A DNA stretch of 64,000 bases from Apophysomyces variabilis (taxonomy: Eukaryota; Mucoromycota; Mucoromycetes; Mucorales; Mucoraceae). A model generated the notes under the pieces. That model ran no database searches. It saw only the letters and a program-made list of their open reading frames with translations, and was not told where the DNA came from. Where the stretch lies: positions 1-64,000 of the forward strand of contig MZZL01000028.1 of the NCBI GenBank assembly GCA_002749535.1, in the 5' to 3' direction. A program made the translations under genes and the position numbers. Positions 23,474 to 36,100 of this stretch are shown piece after piece; the stretch's first letter is position 1; every line of letters begins with the position of its first letter.

Positions 23474-26400
23474 CTACCCAAGGGAGCTGGGGTTGCCAAA
23501 CTTGAACCTTCTGTTGGTTTTTCCATACGGCCAAACAATATGAAACTGTGTAGTGGAATTCACCTTTAGAATCAATCCAGCAGCTTCGTTTAACCCCCCA
23601 ACGTCAACAACCTTCAGCATCCCAGAATCAGACAGGTTCTTGATGAGGACTGGAAACCGATCGCGTTCCTGCTGAAAATTTTGATAGAAACGCACAACAG
23701 CCAGAATCCGCTTGTCAGTGTTGTGTTGATGGTAAATAAAAAATTGTGTTTCACCAATAAACACTTTACAATGTTCTCGTCCAGACCGACTAAATGAAGA
23801 TTGAAAATGTGTAAGGCATTGTATAATAAAACGACCAGGCATCTTACTTCATCTTGGTGAACTCATATATAGCAAGCGAGTTATATCTGTTTGATCCATA
23901 TTGGCGGTCATGGAGTTTACTGGCATAAACGCAGCTATCTTTCTATACACAACTAGCCAACAGAAAGTGTGGATGTAGTTGCAGAATAACATCGTCTACT
24001 GGCATACTTACTTTAAACTTACGGTGACTCATCCAGAAACTGGCTAATGCATTTCATAGCATATCTCCTGTGATGCCCTCTATTCCAAGAAATGAATGCA
24101 GGTCGATTTCTTTATGGTAAGGTCTCTATATCTGTGGTTCAGTAGATTCTGATGTTGGGGACAGATAGGATAACTCATTATATGATACTGACTGTTGCAA
24201 TTGTGGATGCACACGTTCTATGAAATGGAAAGCTGCCAGCTTCTCAATAAGATTGCTTGCGTTTTGTCCTGGGGCGGCCATTGATTGGATCATCTTTTTG
24301 TACAGACTGTTGGTACATTCCATACAGCGTGCAGAAAAGAAACGTAGAGGGCCAAGATTGCGCAATGTACTGGCAATGTATGAAAGGTAATGTTGCGTAA
24401 TGGTAAATACTAGTGGTCTAAGTGTTCCTTTGCCATTGTTGTAATGCGCCAACAGGAAAGACTGCCATTCACAAATGTTTCTAAACAACGAAAAGAAGGT
24501 ATTAGATACAGTATATATTTCTATATAATAATATACCATTCAACAGTGCTCAGATCTGCTGCACTGATTTCCCACTGCAAACTTATTTGACAAGCAAGGA
24601 TCAATTTCAGAACTGCAAAACGGATCTCATCTTGCTCTAGGCTGTCGATTATGATGGTGGGAACAACATACAAAAGGAAGTCTAGCCAGTCAACTGCCTG
24701 GTAATAGCTTGAATCAGTTGCTGTATTGTTCCATTTACCCTGAAATGCAGTAGGCATATACTGGTGAGAGCTCTGTACTGCATCTCCAATTATACGCAAA
24801 GTGATACCTGTCTTTAGCTTGAAAGGATATTGTTCTGTGATTGTGTTATTACCAAACTTTTATTTATCATTGAGCAACAAGTTCCACAGAAGTCTTGTCA
24901 ATCCATGCCTAAGCAGATGCATCTCATTGAGCCTAAAGAACAAAGATCCTATGAATGATCGTAGGTGTGCAAATGGAACTGGCGCCCTGATACCTCTATC
25001 CTGTTGATATTGCAAAGGTGATATGACAGCTTGTCAGCATCTTATGCCTGATCTGTGAAGTAAACACAACGTACCTCGTCACTTTGTTTGTACTGCTCCA
25101 CCAATTGCATGGTAAAAGTTTGCTGTTGGTTTGGAATGAAGTACATGCCAGTCATCTTTTTTCCCTCAATCAAACATTGTCAACAGCTATATGTATGTGA
25201 AAAGATGTCATGATTGCAAAGACTGGTGGCAGCAGGAATGTCACTAGTGGCTAGTAGCAGATGAACTCTTGCCCTAAATCGCGTACTATCTAGCAACTTA
25301 ACAACCATACCATCATTTTCCAATTGACGCAGCTTATGAAGCATAGGCTCAAGGAACGTCCACAGGTCCCTTGGGTTTCTTAGACCAGGAGTGATACCAA
25401 TTTGAAGCATATTGTGATTCTCATATCTGTGCATAGTAAGGATCTTAAAGTTAGCATAATTACTTAATTCAAATCTGATACTTACCAAATAGAGGAATCA
25501 AAGTTGAGAACAACAAGATACAACATTGTCAAAGAAGTTTTGCTCATATTAAATAGTTGGAAGCCATCAACGTACAACGTCAGGGTGATGTCGTGCATTC
25601 CTTTGAACAGGTCCTTATCATGGCATAGCAATTAGTATACTGTCCTGTCAAAGATATCCCTGTATATCCTTTCCTCATTCTGGAAATTATGGTGGTAGGA
25701 CAGGAGCTTGCGCGTCTCCTCATCACCAAGCATGCAAGCCAGCTGTCCAGCAATTGGAAGGATCTTCATTGTCTGCACTGGCTGCAAAATGGGTTTGCTA
25801 TTTGCCTGGCGCTTGTTAGATTCCTTGTATCAGCTTTCTTTGCATTCATTGCAGACAGTCTTAGGTTCATCTTTCATGTATAAGATACAACCGTTACGAC
25901 ATACGTCATATACTTCTGGTTGTACATCATATTCCTCTTTTACCAGCTTGTCAGACAAGTGGTAACTGAGCAGAGGGCAGTGTCGCTGATTCCGATCTAC
26001 ATGTTGGTAAGAAACGTGAAATGTATAATGAAATGACACTAACTGTTTTGCACGATTTCAAGGAATTCATTGAAGATCTTCACCATGTTGTTGTAAGCCT
26101 TATGAGAGATGTTGAAGCTGACTGCGGCCATGTAAAGTTTGACGCTCATGCATTCCATGTACGTCCAAGAAGTATGTTTCTTGTACTCAAATGTATGGGC
26201 ACTGTCGTTCGTTTCATCAGAACAAAGATCCATAGGATCAGAGTCAACTATTTTGCATATTAGTAAGTGCAGAACATGCTTTCATTGCTTATGGTTCTGG
26301 CTTTCCATAGCTTCTCCAACTACTTCATCACCGTCTAACGGAAAGTCAAAAAGTGTATCAAGTAGGTCATATTCTTCTAGTTCTTTATTAATGCTGTCTG

Positions 26401-26683
26401 GCAAGTCAATCAAGTCCAGGATATCAATCTCTCGATTATTCTCAATAGCAGGGACTTCAACATCTTTAGTATGTTCCTTGGTTTCCTAACCATAATATAT
26501 TAATGACTATTCCAATCACTATTTTAACAATCGTTATACTGTAGCCTCTTTGTTAAGCTCTAACAAATGAATGTCTCACTTTTCATGCTGTATAAAGCAA
26601 GCTCTTCTATGGCGGTTATAATGCTTAAGTCCAGTAAAGATAACATGGCAGATATGGTAGGTAATAATAGTTGGAAGGGTCAT
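23474..26683 (-). pseudogene. Tnp2-type (CACTA) transposase, CACTA-1A
   Basis: It starts at 26683 (MTLPTIIT) and has exactly the same 3,210-bp span as the CACTA-1C copy. It encodes an N-terminal C2HC-type finger, an acidic linker, the YDVC...C...C..C zinc motif, LYVDGF (catalytic Asp block), YENHNMLQIGITPGLRNPRDLW, LLLATSDIPAATSL and a C-terminal HIVWPYGKTN block. Short introns are inferred from the paralogues. In-frame TGA codons at 26576-26578, 25830-25832 and 25180-25182 are shared with CACTA-1C. Intact Tnp2 would bind the terminal repeats and catalyse excision and insertion. Confidence 0.87.
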
Positions 26684-27455
26684 GGTGAGTTGATAGAAAA
26701 AGATTGAATATGGATGTCCTTTTTTTCACTTTATATATCTTATTCACTCTGTCGATAGCTTGTTGACTAGTTTCTTTGTCAACCAATCTTGTCATAGTAT
26801 CGTAATATCTTGGTCGTCATTATTGTGAGTAATCATATGAAGGTTTGCAGGTATTGGTTTATGCAGATATAGCGCGTATGTAATTTGAAGAGCTTCACTG
26901 ACAGTACAATTGTACATCACTTGACACATTTGTATACGCAGTGTGATTGGCTCCCCTTGTTGTCAGAATTCATATGTGACATGGAAGCTAATGTGTAATG
27001 CATATTAAAAGAGCGATTGTAAAGGTGAGTTTATAATTGGTGCTGGTAAGTATGATTTATGTTGAGCATGATAGATTAATTTCCACATGGAATGATTGAA
27101 ATCACATATATCCTTGAATAATAAAGGTAAGACAAGTGAATGTGTTAATGGTAACATGCATATCCTTACAAAGTCGTTGTAGTTTTCTTTTTTAAAAACT
27201 TTTTATTGACAAAAATTCGCAATATTAACACCACTTAAATTTTTCATTTTGGCTAAGTGAACAGTAACCTCAGCGCTGCTATTTATGGCAACTGTCCAAT
27301 CATTATACAATATTTTCCTTGAGTAACAGTTGATCTGTCCCTGTACACACCAATTACACCTATCATATATAGTCTGCAAGAAGACTATAGTAATTTTACA
27401 TGACTATTCTATTATAAATTAGGAAGATGTTCATTATAACTCATGGAATGGATTA
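26684..27455. promoter_or_regulatory. 5' flank of Tnp2 in CACTA-1A, left of the CACTA-2 insertion
   Basis: This matches 48109-48880 in CACTA-1C and is the left half of the spacer between the two divergent genes. A TATA-like ATATATAAAGTGAAAAAA (inverted) lies near 26720-26745. No gene is seen. CACTA-2 separates it from the partner gene. Confidence 0.5.
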
Positions 27456-27474
27456 CATTACAGTAACCAGGTTC

Positions 27475-27740
27475 ACTGAAAGTAGGGAAAATTCACTGAA
27501 AGTAGTGATCCCTATTTTTGTACAGGTAGAGAAAATCCACTGAAAGTAGGGATCACTGAAAGTAGGGAAAAATCACTGAAAGTAGTGATCACTGAAAGTA
27601 GGGAAAAACACTGAAAACAGTGATCCCTATTTTTGTACAGGTAGGGAAAATCCACTGAAAGTAGGGATCACTGAAAGTAGGGAAAATTACTGAAAGTAGT
27701 GATCACTTAAAGTAGGGAAAAACAGTGAAAAGTAGTGATT
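27475..27740. repeat. CACTA-2 left subterminal repeats
   Basis: Tandem-like copies of CACTGAAAGTAGGGAAAA and CACTGAAAGTAGTGATC occur, with a longer duplicated unit including CCCTATTTTTGTACAGGTA. The array is the counterpart of the one at 36950-37530. Confidence 0.88.
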
Positions 27741-28539
27741 GCAAATAATAGCTTTTATTGGATAAACCGACCCTAGTAATTGTACTAACAATAAACATAT
27801 ACCTAGTGTATCCCTACATTACCATACTTACCTAACACTAAAAGAATGGTTTAACAACTAATAAATATATATGATCGCGCAGTTGCTTCCATATGCTTAA
27901 ACTGTGAAACAAATATGAACGTTGACCGATTGATAAGCATGTAAAAACAATGATAAGTCTGAAGTCAGGGAACAGGACAGCCTAATAAGTGTGTGAGAAG
28001 TGATACCGATATATGGACATGGTTATTACTAGTGTAAAAAAGACAACAATGAGGTTGAAGACTAAAATAAAAAGGATCGCAAAAATAGGTAAGCAACTAT
28101 CTGTTAAGAATAAGAGAAGACTTACAGTAGAATAGACAGCAAGAAAATGTAATTAAAAAGCTAAATTTACCTGTAAGTACAAGATGACTGATAGGAAAAG
28201 TTAATTTACCTGAACAGATTACTTTGTAAAAAACATGACGCAATTGTGTTAAAAGTAGAGCCAACAATTTAAACCCTAGGAAAGCGAATGCTAAAGTAAT
28301 AATACAAGTGAGAAAGAATAGTACAGAAAGACGGCGTCTTACATATGACCTTAAGGAAAGGTAGAATAGAATGACAGGCTGGAACCTTTAGGTGACATGG
28401 CATTACAGTAGCTGTCTTTTATATAATAGAATGTTAGTAGACAGAATAAAAGAACTGAATACTTACAGGCATTTTGCTATAAGGAAAATGGAGTTTCAAT
28501 GGCAAGAGAAAAGTAAAGCAACAGAAAAAGTGAGCAAAG
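27741..28539. other. CACTA-2 interior without a gene
   Basis: Starting with CTTTTATTGGATAAA, also seen just inside the CACTA-1 subterminal array (46270-46290), this ~800 bp is AT-rich and has no supported reading frame. It ends at the MITE insertion. Confidence 0.5.
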
Positions 28540-29137
28540 TAGAGCTTGAAATGGGTGGGTCATAAATGGGTGGGCCTTAATTGGGATGGGCCTTAAGTGG
28601 GCAGGTCTAAGTGGGCCAGGTCAGTATATTGGCCCATGGCCCACTGGGCTGGGTCAAAGTATAGACCCATGACCCACTGGGCCATTATAGTTGGGCCCAA
28701 CCTTGGCCCAAAGCCCAGTCAACTAAAGCGATACTTGACCTGATTCCTGACAAAACTTGTTGCTCAATTGATTTCAAACATTGATCCTAATGTTAAATAA
28801 CTGATTCATAATGCATGTCATTGCAACGTCATAACAAACGCAAGTTAAGTGATATGAAATGCAATTGCATTTATTTGTAACAAGTATAGTTAAGTATATA
28901 AAGAGCCTTTAGTGAATAAAGATAATTGGGTAGTCAGGTGGGCTGCATTTATTAGGTAGTTAAGCGGGCCATAAACTGGTCAGGCCCTAATTGGGCGGGC
29001 CATAACTGGGCTGGGCCACTATGTCAACCCGTGACCCGCTGGGCCACCATATCTGGGCCACTTCTTGGACTGACGCCCGACAGTCCGGCAATATATGGGC
29101 TGGATCCCGGGACATCCTGGCCCAGTTACAAGCCCTA
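28540..29137. mobile_element. Non-autonomous hAT-type element (MITE), 598 bp
   Basis: The ends are TAGAGCTTG and, inverted, TAGGGCTTG. A perfect 8-bp duplication GAGCAAAG flanks it (28532-28539 and 29138-29145). Subterminal parts are rich in GGGCCA/TGGGCC palindromic motifs on both sides (for example GGCCCATGGCCCACTGGGC). There is no coding capacity, so it needs a transposase in trans. Confidence 0.9.
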
Positions 29138-29338
29138 GAGCAAAGTGAAAGAAAAGAGTATGCAACTAAAAAAAGAGGATCTGAGGGAATATATGCCTAC
29201 ACACCCAAATTTAGTACTCAATTTAAACTCCATTCAAACTCCATTCAAACTGCGTTTTAATAAAAATTTTTTAACAGATGAACTAATTTTTTGTTTACTT
29301 TTTCTTTTTTCTTTTTTGCTTTTACTGATATTTTCAAT

Positions 29339-30874
29339 ATGTTTACAGTTACTTCTTTTACTTTTGATGAAATGTTTACTATTTTAAATACTCCTAAGTC
29401 TGCAATCGAGTAAGTAATTTTTAAATGAAAGAGTTTAATATAATTATTTAACTTTTTAAATTAGATGGTTGCAAGAACAAGGAGTATTTTATAATTCCAT
29501 GACTTGTCGTAATGGAAAAGAAATGAAGTTAAACTGGAAAGAATCTCGTGGATACTTTTGGAAATGTCCTTTACTCAATTGTTGCAATCGTAGTGAAAAA
29601 ACTTTGTATAAAGATTCTTTCTTTTATAATCGCAAAGCTCCAATATATAAAATTCTTTATGTTTTATAGTGTTGGGCAACTAATTCAAATTTATGTCATA
29701 TGCAAAAAACAAGTGGCCTTGATGAAAAAATGGTTGTGACAATTATTAAAGATATTTATTTATTAATTGAAAATGACTTAGAACAAAATGATATGATGAT
29801 TAGTATTTAAAAATAATTATGTACTTTTCTTATTAATTATATATATTAGGAGGACCAAATATTGTCATTGAAATTGATGAGTCCAAGTTTGGTAAACGCA
29901 AATATCATCATAGTCATCATGTTGAAGGCGTTTGGGTTGTTAGAGCAATTGAACAAACTTTAGAAAAAAAGGTGTTTTTAATGATTATCTGTAATTGTAA
30001 GGCCCAAACATTAGAATCAATTATACAACAATATGTAAAACCTAGTTCTATTATTTACACAGATAGTTGGACTAGATATAATAATGTAGCAGCTATTCCA
30101 AACATGAATTATATTTATGAAACTATAAATTACTCTCAAGAATTTATTCGTGGAGATAACATTTATACAAATACAGTTGAAGGTAATCTTTATCTTAATT
30201 TTTTTTAGTATTAATATTGTGGAATCTGAGGGAAATTTAAGATAAAAAATGGATAACAAGAATAAATCCTTGAGACTCGAAAAAAGAGTTTTTTATTAAG
30301 ATTAGATTCCAAGTCTTATTTATACTGTGAGCGGTTATTAGATCGTAGTTTCTTTGACACAGATAATAAACCAATCAGTAAACATATTCATGACGAAGAA
30401 AAGTTTTTCATTGGGATAGCCAATGGTAGATTTTCGTTTAGTCATGGTAAAGAGGTTATCTCTGAGTTCCTGAGTCTGGACTGTGTCTTTATTCAACAGG
30501 TTTCAGACTGTTATTGTGTCAGATCGACTTCAGGTTCAAGAAGAAGTCTTTTTTACGATCTCCGCTTTATTCTTCTTTTAATTACTGCTTTGGGTAATGT
30601 GAAGACGTTTATTGGTCTGTGTGTATGTCGAAATACGACAAATATTTTTATAGGAATGTGGCATGGAATTAAGATGAATATTGTTTTAAGACATCGAACT
30701 AAAACTTTGGTACCATGGAGACTTGTTGAATATATTTGGTGAAAGAAAAACATGAATGATACTTTTAATGCATTAATTAATGCATTAAAATCAGTATCAT
30801 TTCATGCATCATCTGATGAGCATTATACTGAACAAGATAATGATATTTGGACTAATTTTGGTTATAATATATAA
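29339..30874 (+). pseudogene. IS1595/ISXO2-like DDE transposase with introns
   Basis: Exon 1 is 29339-29409, with a 55-bp intron; exon 2 starts at 29465 with a zinc-ribbon-like part (MTCRNGKE ... WKCPLLNCC). Exon 3 begins GGPNIVIEIDESKFGKRK, the hallmark start of the ISXO2-like catalytic domain (first D), then IIYTDSWTRYNN (second D) and TNTVEG (Glu). Exon 4 starts at 30654 and reads GMWHGIKMNI to the TAA. In-frame TAG in exon 2 and TGA in exon 4 (after EYIW) break it. The intron 30183-30653 contains an LTR. Confidence 0.88.
30220..30538 (-). repeat. Solo gypsy-type LTR inside a transposase intron
   Basis: Read on the minus strand it matches the LTR at 692-1012 over its full length, TGAACC...GATTCCA. 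It lies entirely between the splice donor at 30183 and acceptor at 30653. No internal retrotransposon sequence follows, so it is a solo LTR. I could not find a 5-bp target duplication. Confidence 0.8.
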
Positions 30875-31110
30875 AAATTTAAATAATAATAATTAATTTT
30901 AAATTTATTGTTTTATCATTATTTACTTCTAGTAAAAGTGATTTTATTTTAGTTTAAAATAAAAGTAAGTACTTTATAAAAAACTTAATAGCTTTTACTA
31001 AAAAGTATGGGCGAGTTCATCATATCCTATTAAGTCTACCGTGCAGCTGAAGCCCCTGAAGCAAACACGGTTTTAAGATTTCTAGACAAGCATATGCCCC
31101 AGGCCTCCAA

Positions 31111-31197
31111 AGTGTCCTTAACAGGATCCGAACTCGTGCCCTCCCAGTGAGTGTCGTTTGCGCTAACCACACCACCACAAGGGCCCCCCTTTGGGGG
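31111..31197 (-). repeat. tRNA-related segment inside Merlin-like copy 2
   Basis: On the minus strand it reads GGGCCCTTGTGGTGGTGTGG, then TTAGCGC and, about 40 bases on, GAGTTCGGATCCTG. These resemble box A and box B of tRNA genes at the right spacing. The T-stem does not pair well, so it is not an intact tRNA gene. It may be a SINE head carried by the element. Confidence 0.5.
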
Positions 31198-31257
31198 TAT
31201 GGGGCAGCAAGTAAAATTTAAGCCTAAGTAGATTTTTAATGGATGAGAAACTTTTTA

Positions 31258-31432
31258 ATAACTACTTAATTTAGTATTCTTGTTAAAAAAAATATCTTAA
31301 TTTAGTATTGTTGTTACAAAAAATATTTTAATTTAGTATTATTGTTACAAAAAATATCTTAATTTAGTATTGTCATTATCAAAAATATCTTAATTTAGTA
31401 TTGTTGTTACAAAAAATATCTTAAATTAGTAA
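31258..31432. repeat. ~30-bp tandem minisatellite in Merlin-like copy 2
   Basis: About five units of ATATCTTAATTTAGTATTG plus TTGTTACAAAAA occur, the same array as at 460-605. Confidence 0.8.
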
Positions 31433-31751
31433 TTAGGTTATACAAATATACTTAATATAGATGCTGAGATTAATGGAGTTTTAAATTTGAGTGTGTAGGC
31501 ATATTTTCCCTTTCAACCAAAAAAGACTGGCATGAATTTGTTATTGGAAAATAAAAGGCATTTATTGGCTATTTGTTTCTATCTAATCTATGTGATGCCT
31601 GCCTTGTCTTCCTCCTCCTTCTGCACAGCACTATAGCAGCAAAGACAGAAAAGTCTGCTCTAGAATATCAGCTGCTGTTACATTCACTCCAGACTTTTTC
31701 CTAACAATAACTTTAATAAATGAATCATACAATTCAAATCAACTGTCTTAC

Positions 31752-32413
31752 TTCTTTGCAGCATTGTAAGCATTTTTCCATCTGTGAGTGATGAGAAAAG
31801 TAGCTCCTCAATTACTCTCACAGAGGTCCAAAGGCACACCCATTTGAAGCCTAACTTGCTCTATCATTATAAAAGCCTGCTCATGCTTGGCAGTAGGCAC
31901 CAAACTTCAGGGCTTATCATGGGCAGAGAAGCCGTACACTGTCTTCAATTGCTCCACGATGACAGTTGCCTTCTTTCCAAGCAGTACATAGATTGCTTGC
32001 AGAATATGCGCTAGTTGCATGGGGTTCTGCGCAAAAATAAGGGACCTCAGACTCTTCACAACTGAAACCTTCGTCTCTTGTTTCTTGCAGTCCTTCCCTT
32101 CCAGCCATGCTTTTACCACGTCATCTATTTCCTTAGAAATGTAGCAGTGGTTATTCTTTATGCACTGTGAAGGAGGGATATCACAGACAATAGGAGGGAT
32201 TGACTAGCTGTCCAGGCTAATGTCAGGTACACCTAGCAATTGCTGACTGTTCGCCATAATTGCACTATTTTCTTCTCATTTTTGGAATGTCCTTTCCACA
32301 GCAGCCTCTATCATGTCAGGGAGTTCCTCTCACAACTTCTCCATCAGCATGGTTACAATGCGGGATTTTACATCTTCCCTTGAGCATTTGTTGTTTGAAG
32401 TGGTAGTAGACAT
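31752..32413 (-). pseudogene. CACTA-2 partner gene (conserved, unknown function)
   Basis: It starts at 32413 (MSTTTSNNKCSRED) and aligns with the CACTA-1 partner: similar MSxTTxNN start, an EELPDMIEAAVERTFQ block like KLPGLVEASVRKVMLEQ, a central VVKSLRSLIF block and a C-terminal LITHRWKNAYNAAKK like LIKRKWQNAYNQRNR. Several stops and at least one frameshift are present. A GT donor follows KNAYNAAK, as in the CACTA-1 gene. I do not recognise a known domain. Confidence 0.7.
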
Positions 32414-33122
32414 GTCAGTTGTAAAATTTAAAAAAAAGAGATATAATAAATAGATATAGTACAATCAGTTAACTGTTCACTATATATATATGTAGCCTTC
32501 CCATCATCTGTAAAACGTTGTGGCCAATACAAACCCTGATTGATGATGAAGTAATTGATAATCATGCAATTCAAAGAGATTATAATAAGATCGTAGTTGA
32601 ATATAATGAACAATGCTGAAATGATTGCAAGATATGACGGCTGATGGCAGAAATCTAACGAGATAGAGATGATTATCAACAAGAAAAGATGGCAAATGAT
32701 GATAAAAGACCATGTTTGTCAGTTGTTCATAGATGCCGTTGGTCGTACTACATTGATAATGTTCCAAATATAGAAAAGCAATCTGTTGGAGGCACAGGCA
32801 GAGATAGATGATGGCAGTATCAAAATCAGTAATTGCTTTTTGTTACACATGCAGCATAGGCAATACACTGCAAGTAGATTTTTCAATGTCTAAAGATAGT
32901 GTAATCGATCCATCATTCCATAATGCTATTATATAATGATTACCTTATCTAACCTAGATCTGATGTCTTGTTCAAGAATGATCATCTTATCTAACATAGA
33001 TTTGATGTCTTGTTTAAAAAAATCTTCTTATAATAAATACATATATATAAGCTCTCTTTGTTTTAATCATTTTTTGTATCTTACTTTTATTTTTTTTCTT
33101 GAGATTACTATACCTATCTACC
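32414..33122. promoter_or_regulatory. Divergent spacer of the two CACTA-2 genes
   Basis: The two gene starts face away from each other across ~710 bp, so both promoters must lie here. ACATATATATAAGCTC at about 33040-33055 is a TATA-like site 70-80 bp before the Tnp2 ATG. A direct repeat of ~47 bp (ATCTAACMTAGATYTGATGT) occurs at 32946-33013. Confidence 0.5.
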
Positions 33123-36100
33123 ATGACCCTCCCAACTATCACTACATACAACACTTGCAAAATTACCTTTACCAACAAAAACAAATACAACCATCATCTG
33201 AAAGCATGTTTCATAAAGCATGAAAAGGATCTGATCAGGCTTGTTTCTGTCAATGATGAATCTATGGTAAGTAGTATATGCTGATTAGTCATAATATGTA
33301 CTAACCTTGCTTTGGTTTCCATATAGGATGTTGACAGCTATACTGAAGACATTGACGATGATCACACCACATTAATCAAACAGATTCAAGCCTTGGACAC
33401 TCTGGCAGATGATCATTTAGATGATGAGACTTTATCTAATGAATCAAAAACTGAAGAAGGCAATTGCATCAACTTTCCATCTGAAGTTCTTAATAAAATA
33501 GAGAGAGCAATAGAAACTAATAATTGTAAGTAGACTGACAGCAGTGGTATCTTACTAAAAGATGCAATAGTTGACCATTACTTTGATCCCATAGAACTCT
33601 ATACAGAATCAGTCAAGAATCGTCTCCATGTAATTGAGTATAAACGCACTGCTCAATGGACTTATATGGAATGCTTCAGCGTAAAGCTGTTCAAGACAGC
33701 AGTTTCATCCAACGTTTCATGTAAAGCATACAATGATATTGTAAAGATCTTCAATAAATTTCTAAATGTTGTGCAATCAGGTACATGTGTCTTTTTCTAA
33801 TTCTGTTTAAATGTTCTTACCAATGGACATAGATTGAAGCATAACGCATTCACTACTTCTGAGCTATCATTTGTCTGAACAATTGGTAAAGGACACTTAT
33901 TACATTGAGCCAAAGATATATGACGTTTGTCCAGAAGGTTATGTTCTGTATATGAGCCATGATGACATGATGAAGTGTCCACACTGCAGCAAAGCACGTT
34001 ATACAGAGTTGAATAAACGTCAGTTGAATGGCGAGGTCATTAAGAAGCCAGTGCAAAGCATGACTATGGTTCTGGTTACTGAGCAGCTTGCCCTCATGCT
34101 GGGTGATGAGGAAACTCATAAGTTGCTCTCCTACTGCCATTCATATGAGCATGCTGACAGAACATATATGGACTTCTTTGACGGCCAAGTATACGAATCA
34201 CTGCGTAATGAGAAGCAGCTATTGAGGGGAAGCTACAACATTGGTCTCTCCTTGTATGTTGATGGTTTCCAACCTTTTAATAGCAGCAACACCTCATTGA
34301 TGATAATGCACCTGGTGGTTCTCAACTTTGACCCCTCTGAATAGTAACGTTAAACAAATTTGCATGATGAAACTAATTAAGTTGCCTTGCCTTTTCAGCT
34401 ATAAGAACTGCAACATGCTTCAGTTGGGCATCACGCCAGGTTCAAGCGCCCCAAAGAGTATCTGGTCCTTTCTTCAGCCATTCCTTCATAAGCTGCAAGA
34501 CCTTGAACGCAATGGCTTGGTCGTTAAAACTCCTGATGGTAGTGAGATTGCTGCAAAAGTCCATTTACTTCTCGCCACTGATGACATCCCTGTGGTTGCC
34601 AGCCTCTGCAACCATACCAGCTTTTCCTCTTACTATGGTTGCCAGCAGTGCCTCATCAGAGGAGAAAAAACCAGCAGTATGTACTTCATCCCTGATCTGT
34701 CACTACCCTTCCAAAGACGTCCACGGGAACAATTTGCTCAAGATGATATGGTATGTGAGATAGATCCTATCACAAGTCATACGTTATATACTAAAAAACT
34801 TTTTCAATTATTACTTATGCTTAACAAGAACAAGGTATCAAAGCACCAGTTCCATTCACATCGTTGAGCACGTTCACAGGTGCATATTTCTTTGGTTTGG
34901 ATGAGATGCATCTGTTGGGACATGGATTAAGAAGATTGCTTTAGAGCATGCTCATAAATGACAAGGAGAAGTTTGGTTGCAACAAACTGGATAAGCATAG
35001 GAACATCATTGCACGGTATCCATTCACTTTTAAGAATCAAAATACATGCTGTACAATTGGTGAGGCTATAGAACGATTCTGTTAAACAATCTCTATTGCG
35101 TTCCAAGGCCATTGGAAAAACATTGCAACAAATATGGGCCATTATAGGGTAGTTGATTGGCTGGACTTTTTGTTGTATGCTGTGCTAACAGTGGTAGTGG
35201 AAGGTTTGGAAGAAGAAGAGACCTGTAAAGCTATGATAGATCTTGTTGTCACTTGCCAGTTATGTCTGCAGTAGATGTACACTAATTCAGACCTGGATGT
35301 TATTGAGAGGTAAGTAATACAAAAGATATAAAAACATAAACTGACCTTTTACTTTTGTAAGGAACATTGCAAACTGGCAAACTTTCTTGCTTCAAAAGTA
35401 CAGTAACAACAATGCCACTCTCAAGCCTCCAGTGTTTACCATTACCCAGCATTACCTTTGCCACATCGCTTCCACTATGCGTAACCTTAGTCCTTTCTAT
35501 GCAATCTCTGCAAGGTGTATAGAACGCACTAACGGTTTGTATAAGAAAATGATCCGTTCCATGTCAGCACCAGGAACCAACGCTAGCAACATCGTAAAGA
35601 GAATTGCCACCTTCCACTTCTTAGAGAGAGTTCATCCACAACTGCAGGAAACTGTAGCATATGATGAGCTCTCATATCTTGCTGCAAGACTAGGTTCAAC
35701 TGAACCTCAAATCTGGAAGCCTTACTATAAAGAAACTGACGTGCAAAACTTCTAAGGAGCCATTGGCATTAACAGGCATACATTCTGCAATCTGCTTGCT
35801 GCTTTCTAGATTAGCCAAGGCAAATTCACATCTGCAGCAACTTCTTGCAGCGTCATTCCAGAACTGCATTCCCAGTTTCTTGCGTCAGGCCATGTATGAA
35901 AGGACAGTTGTGTTTATTCTAGCAAGCTTCATAATAACTGCCACGACTCTAGCTGATGCAATTCATTGGCGTTGTATGAAATCACCAGGATAATGTAAGT
36001 TTCAGTTGTATGTTATTAGATGGGCAATTTACAGGTCTGAACTTGATTGCCTTAGCAACGCTGGCTGTGAGATTCGTGAGATGTTCTTTGGGGAGACTCA

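Larger units (their letters stand above)
29177..31518 (+). mobile_element. Merlin/IS1595-like DNA transposon, copy 2
   Basis: Imperfect 21-bp inverted ends match in their inner part (AGGGAA and ATATGCCTACACAC). A perfect 8-bp target duplication AAAAAAGA flanks it (29169-29176 and 31519-31526), as known for Merlin elements. It holds a four-exon transposase gene, an LTR within an intron, a tRNA-like segment and a minisatellite. The right part is duplicated at 1-683. Confidence 0.9.
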
